Source: Wenyingzhuangia marina | GTDB taxonomy: Bacteria > Bacteroidota > Bacteroidia > Flavobacteriales > Flavobacteriaceae | Assembly (NCBI RefSeq): GCF_900130035.1 | Contig: NZ_FQXQ01000007.1 | Span: forward strand, 1 to 64,000 | Length of the DNA stretch: 64,000 nucleotides | Direction: 5' to 3' | Shown: positions 53,040 through 61,937 of the stretch, one piece after another | Layout: each line of letters starts with the position of its first letter | Position numbering within the stretch: the first letter of the stretch is position 1 | Made by a program: the position numbers and the translations under genes | The notes under the pieces: generated by a model | Told to the model about the DNA's origin: nothing | The model's input: only the letters and a program-made list of their open reading frames with translations | Database searches by the model: none

Positions 53040-56000
53040 TTAATAAGGAACTCCAGTATAATTGTTGATTTCTATTTTAACATATGAAAAATAAAGATGA
53101 TTTATTTTGATTAAAGGATGGTGAATATCTCCGTTGCGTTGTGAAGCTATTTTGCCTGCAATTGATTTATTTGGCAGTCCATTTACAAAGCAATTTTCCA
53201 TGCCACTACTAATAATTTCAGATTGATTTTGTGGGATTTTATATTCAAAATAATGTTTTCGTTGTTGCCTAATTCCTTCAATTACATAAGTATGGTCTAC
53301 ATAAATAGGTTCTTTGTCTTTGTTGTAGAAAGTGAAAATTAATTCTGGAATAGTTGCCTGAGCAGTTCCGCTATTAAAGAGTAAACCACTGATTTTTGTG
53401 GAATCAATGTCTAATTTAGAAATGGCTACTTTTTTGTATAAATCAGAACCAGAAACGTTTCCTGCTATTTGTAAATCAAATTTTGTGGGAACATCACTTA
53501 AATTGATATCTGTAAATTCATCTGGATTAAAAGTTTTAGGTGATGTTTCGTTGAGGTTTAACCATGCAATTCCTTCAAAATCTATTTTGAATGATGTGAT
53601 TTCTTTAGGAAGTAGTTTGTGTTTAACTTGATCTTTTGCGTTAAATGTAGCTAAAAGTTCATTGTTGTTATTGTATAATGTTCCTTTTAAAACAACATCT
53701 GCAGGAACATTGTCTATGTTTTGAATTTCTCCAATCACAGAATATTGCTCGTTACTTTTAATAAGTTTAGCTGTTAATATTTCTAATACAGGTTGTTTTA
53801 AAACATCTTCATGATAAGTTTGTTCGGTTGTAATTCTTCTTCTTCCTTGATTAAAGTAGGTAGGTTTGTTTTCTACAAATAACTGATCAGGTGGCAGGTC
53901 TTTGTTTATGACTTCTGGATTGATATACCAATTTCCGTTTTTCTTAACAAGAGTTTTAATACAACTATCGTTAACTTTTTCTAAGGCTGTAATCCAGGCA
54001 GTTTTTATATTGGCAACAGCGGTGCTATCTGTTCGTTCGGTAATATTAATATGTATACTGTCCATTTTTGCATAAGAACTTAATAAACCATCGGTCACCG
54101 AAATTTGTAGCATGTATTGCGCAATTGGTAAATCGCTATCAGGATTAATTAAGCTGTGTGCTTTTTCAAATCTTTTAAAATCCAAAGCATCATAATAAGT
54201 TAAAATGGCATTTTCAGGAGATCTTTGAGAATCGTTTTTAATGTAAAAAGAATAACAAGTGAATCCAACTATAATTAATAAGAAAAGAACCCATACATGT
54301 AGGAATAAGACTAATTTCCATGAGAATTTTTTATAGTGATAACTTTCTTTAATATAAGCGATGGTTGAATCTTTTTTAGTTTTAAAAGTTCGTGTAAGTA
54401 AAGTTCTAGAGTTAATTAAAAATGCAAGAATTACCGTAAGTAAAGGAACTGTTCCCCAGTGAATTTTTTGCCAAGTAGCAACATCTACTCTTGGTAGAAT
54501 AACACTAATTGGCGGAACATTTAGTTTTTCCCAAACCATGATACCGTTTTCTAATTGACGTAATCTTTGCCATCCGCAGAAATAGAGAATAGGATCATAA
54601 AACTTATCATTAGAAAAAATATACTTTAAATTGTATTTTTCAGGAACGGTTAAAAATTGTTGTAATGATCCAATTCCTTCAATTCCTTTAAATTTTGAGT
54701 TTTCCAATCTTTCAATAGCTCTGGTGGTTAATTCAGGCAATCTTCTGGCGGAATGATAATTTCCATCAACTGTTAAGGCTTTTGTATTCGCTGATAACCA
54801 TGCCATTTGATCTCCAAATCCTAAGGTTAAATATCTCCATTGGTCATGTTGGTCTTGATTTAAGAAATTTACAATAGGTAAGATTTTTATTTTTTGAGGT
54901 TGAGAAGGTCTAAAATAGCCTAAGCTAATGGTAAAAACACTCATAAATAAAAAAGAAAAAGCTAAAAATCCTCCACTTAATCTATGGTAAACGGGGCTGA
55001 ATCTTTTTTGTATGATTTGTTTTAAATCTCCTTCAGAAAATCTTAAAACAAATTCACCAACCATGGGAATAGACATAATAGCTGCCCAAAGTGTAAATCT
55101 ATCTAAGGTTAAAATATTAAAAGCATTGGCTCCTAAAATCATTTTAGGTAAAGGTGTAGTTCCTCCAGTTCCTAGCAAGGTTAACATGGATAATGAAATC
55201 CCGAAGAAAATATATCGTTTGTGGTAGTATCTATAAAAGATATACGGCAATAAAAATAAAACCACTCCCCAAGGAATTAAAAAGAAAACCAAACCAGAGG
55301 AAGTAATCTCTATAAAATTATCTCTAGATCCGTGTGGAATAGGAACCTGAGTAATAGGATTGTTTTTGGAGTTGATCCAATAAGGTAGCAAACAGGTTAC
55401 AATAATGGTTAGGGCGAGTCCAATAAATAAAAAGATTCTCTTTAGTGATTTTTTAAAGCTTAATAAAAAAACACGAATACTTACTTTTTTTAGACTACCA
55501 GCTTGTTGCGTAGCCGTATCCATAATAACAGTTCCTATTAAAGGAGAGATAAAAAATACCATTCCGAATATAGGTGTTACATGGTGTGAGGTAACTGTTA
55601 CGGATATTAAAGAAAGTGAGGTGAAAAGATGTTTTAACTTTCCTTCTCTAATCCATAAATAAATTTCAGGCATGGCATGTAAAAGCACAGAAACACCTAC
55701 AATGCTGGGTAGCTGTCCAAATAAATGTAAAGTTTCTATAAAAGTAGAAGATAAAGTTGCTAAAATAGCTGCATATCCTGCTGCACTTCTGTTAGAGGTA
55801 ATGAGTAAAGAAAATCTATAGGTTCCAGTAATGAATAAAACGACAGCGATTAGAGCAGTAGTGAACAAACCAAATTTTAGTCCTCCAATAAAAGACAATA
55901 AAGCAATAGTTTGATGAACCAAAGGTGGGTAACTCATTACGGTAAAACCAGTATACCATTTAAAACTCCACGGTTCAAACCAACTATTGGCATAATGATC

Positions 56001-56123
56001 TGCAAAAAATAAATGAATTAAAGCATCATAAGTAGTTTCTAAAGTAAAAAACATAGCAGTACCATGAAAAACAAGTCCTATTAATAAAGCTGTAATCAGG
56101 TATTTGTTGGTGCTTTGTTTCAT
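53040..56123 (-). CDS. Large polytopic membrane protein with periplasmic C-terminal domains (PTPS-related/glycosyltransferase-like)
   Basis: 1027 residues. The first 600 carry about 12 membrane helices with an early acidic loop (FFTLETTYDALIHLFFADHY) and the phrase YTGFTVMSYPPLVHQTIALL. This matches the '6-pyruvoyl-tetrahydropterin synthase-related' membrane family, whose fold looks like a GT-C glycosyltransferase. A last helix near 625-645 is followed by an NTF2-like domain (YYDALDFKRFEKAHSLINPDSDL) and beta-rich modules. It may polymerise or transfer glycans; this is inference. First gene of the minus-strand unit. Confidence 0.65.
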   Translation of the reverse strand: MKQSTNKYLITALLIGLVFHGTAMFFTLETTYDALIHLFFADHYANSWFEPWSFKWYTGFTVMSYPPLVHQTIALLSFIGGLKFGLFTTALIAVVLFITGTYRFSLLITSNRSAAGYAAILATLSSTFIETLHLFGQLPSIVGVSVLLHAMPEIYLWIREGKLKHLFTSLSLISVTVTSHHVTPIFGMVFFISPLIGTVIMDTATQQAGSLKKVSIRVFLLSFKKSLKRIFLFIGLALTIIVTCLLPYWINSKNNPITQVPIPHGSRDNFIEITSSGLVFFLIPWGVVLFLLPYIFYRYYHKRYIFFGISLSMLTLLGTGGTTPLPKMILGANAFNILTLDRFTLWAAIMSIPMVGEFVLRFSEGDLKQIIQKRFSPVYHRLSGGFLAFSFLFMSVFTISLGYFRPSQPQKIKILPIVNFLNQDQHDQWRYLTLGFGDQMAWLSANTKALTVDGNYHSARRLPELTTRAIERLENSKFKGIEGIGSLQQFLTVPEKYNLKYIFSNDKFYDPILYFCGWQRLRQLENGIMVWEKLNVPPISVILPRVDVATWQKIHWGTVPLLTVILAFLINSRTLLTRTFKTKKDSTIAYIKESYHYKKFSWKLVLFLHVWVLFLLIIVGFTCYSFYIKNDSQRSPENAILTYYDALDFKRFEKAHSLINPDSDLPIAQYMLQISVTDGLLSSYAKMDSIHINITERTDSTAVANIKTAWITALEKVNDSCIKTLVKKNGNWYINPEVINKDLPPDQLFVENKPTYFNQGRRRITTEQTYHEDVLKQPVLEILTAKLIKSNEQYSVIGEIQNIDNVPADVVLKGTLYNNNNELLATFNAKDQVKHKLLPKEITSFKIDFEGIAWLNLNETSPKTFNPDEFTDINLSDVPTKFDLQIAGNVSGSDLYKKVAISKLDIDSTKISGLLFNSGTAQATIPELIFTFYNKDKEPIYVDHTYVIEGIRQQRKHYFEYKIPQNQSEIISSGMENCFVNGLPNKSIAGKIASQRNGDIHHPLIKINHLYFSYVKIEINNYTGVPY

Positions 56124-56208
56124 TTATAAATCAGTGCTATAAGTTTTTATCATAAATATAGGGTAAAGTTTTGTGAAGTTAAACGGTTGTAGACGGATGT
56201 TTTTTTTC

Positions 56209-56276
56209 ATTCACCGACAGTAAAGAGTAGTTAAACTAATTCTTTAAAAATAAGCTTCTGTCTGTAAGTACTTTTG
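56209..56276 (+). promoter_or_regulatory. LytTR-type direct repeat and promoter of the GT2 gene
   Basis: ATTCACCGACAGTAA starts at 56209, the second half-site GTTAAACTAA at 56230 (21 bp on), and a full -7 TACTTTTG at 56269-56276, 60 bp from the first repeat. No -33 TTTG is seen. It lies in a divergent region, but the repeat orientation points to the GT2 gene. Confidence 0.75.
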
Positions 56277-56301
56277 GTATATAATTAAAAAACAAACTAT
56301 T

Positions 56302-57051
56302 ATGAAAACTGGAATTATCATCCCTTGTTATAATGAAGCAAATAGATTAGATGTAAATGAATTTATCCGTTTTGCTAAAGAAAATAAAAACTATCACTTA
56401 TGTTTTGTAAATGATGGAAGTAAAGATCACACATTAGAAGTTTTGGAGGATCTTCAAGAGCAATCATCAGATAATATAACGGTGATTGATGTAAAAATTA
56501 ATGCTGGAAAAGCTGCAGCTGTAAGAACTGGTGTAAAGTATTTAAACAGAATAGAAGAAATTGCTTATATCGGTTTTATGGATGCTGATTTGTCAACTGA
56601 TTTTAACGATTTTGAAAAATTAGTAAGAACATTAAAGTTTAGAGAGGAGTTGACTTTTGTTTACGGATCTAGAGGTAAAGGAGAAGGGCAAATTGAAAGA
56701 AGTTTTTTTAGAAGCCTTTTTTCTAAAATGGTAAAAATGATAGTACTAATGATTCTTGGTTTACCAATTGAAGATACACAGTGTGGAGCTAAAGTCTTTA
56801 AAAAAGAAATTATAGGAGTTGCTTATGGGGATAAATTTTTAACTCGCTGGTTATTTGACGTGGAGATTTTTATCAGATTAAAAAAGTATTATGGAAAACA
56901 AACAATCATGAATAAAATTTATGAACAACCATTAACAAAATGGGTTCATGTAGATGATTCTAAATTGGGAGTAAAAGATGCTGTTCAAATTCCTTATATG
57001 TTACTTTCTATATGGTTTTCATATAGCTTAGGTAATGTTGTAAGTAATTAA
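56302..57051 (+). CDS. Glycosyltransferase GT2 (polyprenyl-phosphate sugar synthase type)
   Basis: 249 residues, GT-A fold: GIIIPCYNEANRLDVNEF, nucleotide-sugar site FVNDGSKD, and metal site FMDADLSTDF, with TQCGAKVFKK late in the domain. This is the Dpm1/ALG5 pattern that loads a sugar on a polyprenyl phosphate for GT-C enzymes. A GT-C-like membrane protein is encoded divergently next to it, which suggests donor and acceptor partners. Confidence 0.85.
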   Translation: MKTGIIIPCYNEANRLDVNEFIRFAKENKNYHLCFVNDGSKDHTLEVLEDLQEQSSDNITVIDVKINAGKAAAVRTGVKYLNRIEEIAYIGFMDADLSTDFNDFEKLVRTLKFREELTFVYGSRGKGEGQIERSFFRSLFSKMVKMIVLMILGLPIEDTQCGAKVFKKEIIGVAYGDKFLTRWLFDVEIFIRLKKYYGKQTIMNKIYEQPLTKWVHVDDSKLGVKDAVQIPYMLLSIWFSYSLGNVVSN

Positions 57052-57147
57052 TAAAATGCTTTAGAGCTTAGATGTTCATCGTTGTTGTGAATTAAAAGAT
57101 GAGAGAATTTTAAAAATTCCATTTTACTTAGTCTTTTACTTTGATCC

Positions 57148-57215
57148 ATTCACCGATAGTAAACGACCATTCACCTAATATTAAGTCTTAGGCAGGTTAT
57201 ATAAGATTATCTTTA
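57148..57215 (+). promoter_or_regulatory. LytTR-type direct repeat and promoter before the PID-type small protein
   Basis: The two half-sites are nearly identical here: ATTCACC at 57148 and ATTCACC at 57169, exactly 21 bp apart, each preceded by CC. A -7-like TATCTTTA lies at 57208-57215, 60 bp from the first repeat, as at the other two sites. Confidence 0.75.
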
Positions 57216-57483
57216 ACTTATAATTAGAGAGGTTAATATTAGCTTGTTTTTAATACAAATCTTTATCATAAGTAGAAAAATGAATCTTTGATGTTTTATG
57301 TGAGTTATATACATATAAAGAATTATAGATGAAGAAGATAATGTTTAATAATTAACTAATGTTAAATAAGTTAGATGAATCAAAATATTAACATAAATCA
57401 GTTTGTTAAGAAAGAATAATCAATTAGTTTTGTTCTCTGAATTAAAGAATTGATATATATCAATATTTTAATAGCAACCAATT
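57216..57483 (+). other. Long untranslated leader region
   Basis: About 260 bp between the inferred promoter and the small gene at 57484. No open frame longer than a few codons exists. It is very AT-rich and contains a perfect TTGATATATATCAA palindrome (57450-57463). It may be a structured 5' UTR, or a second promoter may lie inside it. Confidence 0.35.
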
Positions 57484-57678
57484 ATGAAGGCTAAAAGTTT
57501 TAAAATATTAATTTTACTAGCAGTTGGTGTAGTCTTTGTGGCTAATGCAGCTCCAGGTCCGCCACCGCCACCGCCAGGGTTACACCCTCCGGCTTTGCCT
57601 ATTGATACGGGAGTAGTTGTGTTAGTGTTAGCAGCCGTAGGATTGGGAATAATTAAATTGAAAAAACAAACTATATAA
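57484..57678 (+). CDS. Tiny surface protein with proline-rich segment and PID-type C-terminal sorting signal
   Basis: 64 residues: signal peptide (1-22, ANA), a run of prolines (PGPPPPPPGLHPPAL), the triplet PID (39-41), a membrane helix (43-57) and a basic tail (KLKKQTI). The order motif-helix-basic tail is that of exosortase-type sorting signals; a PID variant is known to me from flavobacterial proteins. The mature part is only about 20 residues outside the signal regions. It ends at a terminator and closes the polysaccharide locus. Exosortase-linked proteins often accompany EPS genes. Confidence 0.65.
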   Translation: MKAKSFKILILLAVGVVFVANAAPGPPPPPPGLHPPALPIDTGVVVLVLAAVGLGIIKLKKQTI

Positions 57679-57680
57679 TA

Positions 57681-57707
57681 AAAAAGCCACTCATTGAGTG
57701 GCTTTTT
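57681..57707. terminator. Bidirectional terminator
   Basis: AAAAAGCCACTCA and its complement flank one central T; both strands end in T5. It serves the small gene and the convergent ribE. Confidence 0.85.
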
Positions 57708-57723
57708 CTTTGATTTTAGATTT

Positions 57724-58314
57724 TTAAATACTGTATTGAGATATTTTTTTTACATACTTTCCTAATACATCAAATTCTAAATTCACTTTTGTGTTTATCT
57801 TATAATGTTTAAACCTAGTATGTTCGTAGGTATAAGGAATTATAGCAACGCTAAAAGTATTTTCGCCAGAGTTAACAACTGTTAAACTAGTACCATCTAT
57901 AGTAATAGATCCCTTTTCTATGGTTAAGTTACCTAATGCTTTGTCATATTCAAAGCTAAACTGCCAACTCCCATCTTTGTTTTCAATACTGGTGCAAATA
58001 CCTGTTTGATCTACATGACCTTGTACAATATGTCCATCTAATCGATCACCAAGTTTCATTGCTCGTTCTAAATTCACAACATCATTTATTTGTAGTGTGT
58101 TTAAATTTGTTTTTTCAAGAGTTTCCGCAATAGCAGTTACGGTATATTCATCTTTGTTAATTTTAACAACCGTTAAACAAACTCCATTATGAGCAACACT
58201 TTGATCAATTTTAAGTTCATTGGTAATATTTGAAGAAATGGTGATATCTAAATTGGTGTTTTTTTGTACTAAGTTTCTAACAACACCGGAGGTCTCAATA
58301 ATTCCTGTAAACAT
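57724..58314 (-). CDS. ribE: Riboflavin synthase alpha chain
   Basis: 196 residues, two lumazine-binding repeats each starting with the family pattern (MFTGIIETSGVV and the second near LDGHIVQGHVDQTG). The NGVCLTVV and DGTSLTVV pair of repeat motifs confirms the family. It converts two lumazines to riboflavin. Divergent from pdxA. Confidence 0.94.
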   Translation of the reverse strand: MFTGIIETSGVVRNLVQKNTNLDITISSNITNELKIDQSVAHNGVCLTVVKINKDEYTVTAIAETLEKTNLNTLQINDVVNLERAMKLGDRLDGHIVQGHVDQTGICTSIENKDGSWQFSFEYDKALGNLTIEKGSITIDGTSLTVVNSGENTFSVAIIPYTYEHTRFKHYKINTKVNLEFDVLGKYVKKISQYSI

Positions 58315-58364
58315 GATGTATATGATTTTAAATGACTAATTTCGTATCCCAAAAGTAATATATA

Positions 58365-59402
58365 ATGAGTGATAATCGTATAATAAGAGTAGGAATCTCT
58401 GTTGGTGATTTGAATGGCGTAGGAGTTGAGTTGATCTTAAAAACATTTGAAGATAAAAGAGTGTACGACTTGTGTACACCTGTTGTGTATGCATCAGATA
58501 AGGTAATGTCATATTACAAAAAACAATTAAAATTTAATTACCCTATAAATTTCATAGCAGATTCGCAAGGCATAGAAGAAGGAAAGTTAAATGTAATAAA
58601 AGTTTGGGATGAGATAGTTGAATTACAACCAGGGATACCCACACAGGTTTCGGGTCAAAAAGCTTTTGAGTCATTGGCAGCAGCTACAGAGGCTTTAAAT
58701 AAGGAGGAAGTGGATGTGCTTTTAACAGCTCCAATTAGTAAAGATAATATTCAGTCAGAGGAATTTAATTTCCCAGGACATACAGAGTATTTAGAGTCAA
58801 AGATTGATGGAGAAAGTTTGATGATTTTAATGTCAAAATACATTAAAGTTGGTTTGGTTACTGGACACATTCCTGTTTCTGAAGTTTCGGCAGCTTTGAA
58901 TAAGGAGCTTATTTGTAAAAAAATTGATATCATGTATCAATCGTTATTACAAGATTTTGGAATTTCAAAACCAAGAATTGCTGTTTTAGGTTTAAATCCG
59001 CATTGTGGAGATCATGGTGTAATTGGCAAAGAAGATGATGAATTAATTCGTCCATTATTAGAAGAATATCAAGAAAAAGGACAATTGGTTTATGGGCCTT
59101 ATGCAGCAGATGGTTTCTTTGGAAATCAATTTTATCAAAAATTTGATGGCGTAATTTCTATGTATCACGATCAAGGGTTGGTAGGTTTTAAAGCGATTTC
59201 GTTTGGAGAAGGAGTTAATTTTACAGCAGGTTTGGCTAAAGTAAGAGTGTCTCCAGACCATGGAACAGCCTTTGATATTGCTGGTAAGGGAACTGCAAAT
59301 GTCTCATCTTTTCAAGAAGCTTTGTATAATGGAATTTCAATAATTAAAAAGAGAAAAGAGTACCAAAAATTAACGGCTAACAGTTTAAAAACTAAAAAGT
59401 AA
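58365..59402 (+). CDS. pdxA: 4-hydroxythreonine-4-phosphate dehydrogenase
   Basis: 345 residues. Conserved PdxA segments: VGISVGDLNGVGVELILK, TAPISKDNIQ with FPGHTEYL, GHIPVSEVSAAL, LGLNPHCGDHGVIG with metal-binding His, and MYHDQGLVGFK. It oxidises 4-phosphohydroxythreonine in pyridoxal phosphate synthesis (DXP-dependent route). Confidence 0.94.
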   Translation: MSDNRIIRVGISVGDLNGVGVELILKTFEDKRVYDLCTPVVYASDKVMSYYKKQLKFNYPINFIADSQGIEEGKLNVIKVWDEIVELQPGIPTQVSGQKAFESLAAATEALNKEEVDVLLTAPISKDNIQSEEFNFPGHTEYLESKIDGESLMILMSKYIKVGLVTGHIPVSEVSAALNKELICKKIDIMYQSLLQDFGISKPRIAVLGLNPHCGDHGVIGKEDDELIRPLLEEYQEKGQLVYGPYAADGFFGNQFYQKFDGVISMYHDQGLVGFKAISFGEGVNFTAGLAKVRVSPDHGTAFDIAGKGTANVSSFQEALYNGISIIKKRKEYQKLTANSLKTKK

Positions 59403-59420
59403 GAAATTAATCATTTAGTT

Positions 59421-59451
59421 TTTGAATCAATAAAATGTTTTTATATCTTTG
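59421..59451 (+). promoter_or_regulatory. Promoter of the DUF177-rpmF operon
   Basis: TTTG (59421-59424), 19 bp, TATCTTTG (59444-59451): a full consensus promoter, 23 bp before the start codon. Confidence 0.8.
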
Positions 59452-59474
59452 CCGGCTCAAATTGATGTTTTTAT

Positions 59475-59999
59475 ATGAAAACACTTAGCGAATTTAGGAT
59501 ACCATTTGTAGGGTTGAAAGAAGGAAAACACCAGTTTGATTTTCAAATTGATAGAAAGTTCTTTGATGCTTTTGAATATGATGAATTTGAGGAGGTTGAT
59601 TTTGAAGTTAGTTTAGAGCTAAATAAAAAAACAACTTTAATGGAGTTGGATTTTGTTGCTAATGGTACGGTAAAAGTTCCATGTGATGTAACAGGAGAAG
59701 ATTTTAGTTTAAAAGTTAATGGTGAATTTTCGTTAATTGTAAAGTTTGGAGAAACTTTTAATAATGATGTAGAGGATTTACTTATTTTACCTCATGATGC
59801 ATATCAGATAGAAGTACAACAATATATATATGAGTTAATCGTATTGTCTGTACCTCAAAAAAGAGTAAAACCTGGAGTCTCTCGTAAAGAGATAAATGAT
59901 GCAGATGAGCTTAAGAAGCAATTAAAGAAAAAGGAAGTAAAAAAAGAACAATTAGATCCAAGATGGGATCAATTAAAACAATTATTAGATAAAAAATAA
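59475..59999 (+). CDS. DUF177/YceD family protein
   Basis: 174 residues. Family pattern: beta-rich N-terminus, the segment TVKVPCDVTGEDFSLKVNGEF, then EVQQYIYELIVLSVPQKRVKPG, and a lysine-rich end DPRWDQLKQLLDKK. YceD proteins are linked to rRNA processing and are nearly always encoded directly before rpmF, as here (12 bp). Confidence 0.88.
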   Translation: MKTLSEFRIPFVGLKEGKHQFDFQIDRKFFDAFEYDEFEEVDFEVSLELNKKTTLMELDFVANGTVKVPCDVTGEDFSLKVNGEFSLIVKFGETFNNDVEDLLILPHDAYQIEVQQYIYELIVLSVPQKRVKPGVSRKEINDADELKKQLKKKEVKKEQLDPRWDQLKQLLDKK

Positions 60000-60011
60000 A
60001 AATTTATAGCA

Positions 60012-60206
60012 ATGGCACATCCAAAGAGAAAAATCTCAAAAACAAGAAGAGATAAAAGAAGAACTCATTACAAAGCTGTAGCTCCACAAGTTGCTGTAGA
60101 TCCAACTACAGGAGAAGCGCACTTATATCATAGAGCTCACTGGAACGAAGGAAAATTATATTACAGAGGTCAAGTTGTTATTGACTCAACTGAAGCTGAA
60201 GCATAG
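60012..60206 (+). CDS. rpmF: 50S ribosomal protein L32
   Basis: 64 residues, starting [20 protein letters not shown]. The CxxC...C zinc-binding cysteines of many L32 proteins are absent; the region reads [22 protein letters not shown]. It is therefore the zinc-free form common in this phylum. Confidence 0.95.
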   Translation: MAHPKRKISKTRRDKRRTHYKAVAPQVAVDPTTGEAHLYHRAHWNEGKLYYRGQVVIDSTEAEA

Positions 60207-60225
60207 TTAATCGTTTTTAAATGTA

Positions 60226-60266
60226 TTAACAAAGAAACCCTCATTTTATGAGGGTTTCTTTGTTAA
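60226..60266 (+). terminator. Strong terminator after rpmF
   Basis: A 19-bp perfect stem (60226-60244 with 60248-60266) around a TTT loop; it includes AACCCTCAT and its complement. Confidence 0.8.
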
Positions 60267-60373
60267 TTTGAACGAATTTTGACAAAAAAAGGAGCCTTTT
60301 TAATCAAGATTTAGAAATAAATTTTATTACTTTGGCTTTTCATATTGTTTAAAGATTTCTTAACAATCAATTT

Positions 60374-61369
60374 ATGGCAAAGATTAATGCTGCTATCACA
60401 GCTGTTGGAAAATATGTTCCTGATTATGTATTGACTAACAAAGAGTTAGAGCAGATAGTGGAGACAAATGACGAGTGGATTACGTCTCGAACAGGAATCA
60501 AAGAAAGGAGAATCTTAAAAGATAAAGATAAGCCAACATCTTATTTAGCAATCAAAGCTGCTGAAGATTTGATTCAAAAGAAAGGATTAGACCCAAAGGA
60601 AATTGACTTAGTTTTAGTTGGAACAGCTACACCTGATATGAATGTAGCATCTACTGCAGTATATGTAGCAACTCAAATTGGTGCTGTAAATGCATTTGGT
60701 TATGATTTGCAAGCAGCATGTTCAAGTTTTTTATATGCAATGTCAACAGCGGCAGCATATATAGAGTCTGGTAGATATAAAAAGGTATTGATTATTGGTG
60801 CCGATAAAATGTCATCTATTATAGACTACGAAGATAGAGCAACTTGTATTATTTTTGGTGATGGAGCAGGAGCTGCATTATTTGAACCAAACACTGAAGG
60901 TTTAGGGTTACAAGATGAATACTTAAGAAGTGATGGAATTGGAAGAGAATTCCTTAAAATGGAAGCTGGTGGATCTTTAAATCCTGCTTCTCATGAGACA
61001 GTAGATAATAAACAACATTATATAAGACAAGAAGGTAGAACTGTATTTAAGTATGCCGTTTCTAATATGGCCGATGCTGCGGTAAAGGTTTTAGAAAGAA
61101 ATAATTTGACAAATGATGATGTAGATTGGTTGGCTGCACACCAAGCAAATACTAGAATTATTGAAGCAACTGCTAATCGAATAGAGTTAGATAAAGAAAA
61201 AGTTATGATGAATATTCAGTATTATGGAAATACTACATCTGGTACTTTACCTTTATTATTGGCAGATTACGAAAAACAACTTAAAAAAGGAGATAATATA
61301 ATCTTTGCCGCTTTTGGTGGCGGATTTACATGGGGAGCCACATACTTAAAGTGGGCTTATAACTCATAA
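60374..61369 (+). CDS. fabH: Beta-ketoacyl-ACP synthase III
   Basis: 331 residues, thiolase fold. Catalytic triad: Cys116 (QAACSSFLYAM), His256 (LAAHQANTRI), Asn286 (YYGNTTSG). The phrase EWITSRTGIKERR near residue 35 and the GGGFTWGATYLKW ending are typical. It condenses acetyl-CoA with malonyl-ACP to start fatty acid synthesis and is grouped with accB and accC. Confidence 0.95.
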   Translation: MAKINAAITAVGKYVPDYVLTNKELEQIVETNDEWITSRTGIKERRILKDKDKPTSYLAIKAAEDLIQKKGLDPKEIDLVLVGTATPDMNVASTAVYVATQIGAVNAFGYDLQAACSSFLYAMSTAAAYIESGRYKKVLIIGADKMSSIIDYEDRATCIIFGDGAGAALFEPNTEGLGLQDEYLRSDGIGREFLKMEAGGSLNPASHETVDNKQHYIRQEGRTVFKYAVSNMADAAVKVLERNNLTNDDVDWLAAHQANTRIIEATANRIELDKEKVMMNIQYYGNTTSGTLPLLLADYEKQLKKGDNIIFAAFGGGFTWGATYLKWAYNS

Positions 61370-61410
61370 AATAATTAATTTTAAAGAATACGCACTTAAT
61401 ATAAACGATT

Positions 61411-61887
61411 ATGGAATTAAAGGACATTCAGAATTTAATTAAATTCGTAGCAAGATCAGGAGCTAACGAAGTAAAATTAGAAATGGAAGATATTAAAATC
61501 ACCATTAAAACAGGAGAGGGTAAAACCGAAACTACTATTTTACAACACGCAGCACCATTGTCTATGGCTGCACCAGTAGCTCAGGCAGCACCAGCTCCTG
61601 CAGCACCAGTTGCATCAGAGGCAGCTCCTGCGGCTGAAGACTCAAAATACATTACGATTACTTCTCCTATGATTGGTACTTTTTACAGAAGACCATCTCC
61701 AGATAAACCTTTGTTTGTAGAGGTAGGTGATACTGTACAAGCTGATTCTGTAGTTTGTGTAATTGAAGCAATGAAGTTATTTAACGAAATTGAATCTGAA
61801 GTATCAGGTAAAATTATAAAAATATTAGTAGAAGATAGTACTCCAGTAGAATTTGGACAACCATTATTTTTAGTAGATCCATCATAA
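61411..61887 (+). CDS. accB: Biotin carboxyl carrier protein of acetyl-CoA carboxylase
   Basis: 158 residues: an N-terminal helix region, an Ala/Pro-rich linker (about 47-75), and a biotinyl domain ending with the EAMKLFNEI motif, Lys122 being the biotin site. The linker repeats (AAPVAQAAPAPAAP) are normal. Confidence 0.95.
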   Translation: MELKDIQNLIKFVARSGANEVKLEMEDIKITIKTGEGKTETTILQHAAPLSMAAPVAQAAPAPAAPVASEAAPAAEDSKYITITSPMIGTFYRRPSPDKPLFVEVGDTVQADSVVCVIEAMKLFNEIESEVSGKIIKILVEDSTPVEFGQPLFLVDPS

Positions 61888-61937
61888 TTATTAGATAGAT
61901 TTTAAAGATTTAAGTACTAACTACTAAAAGAAATAAA

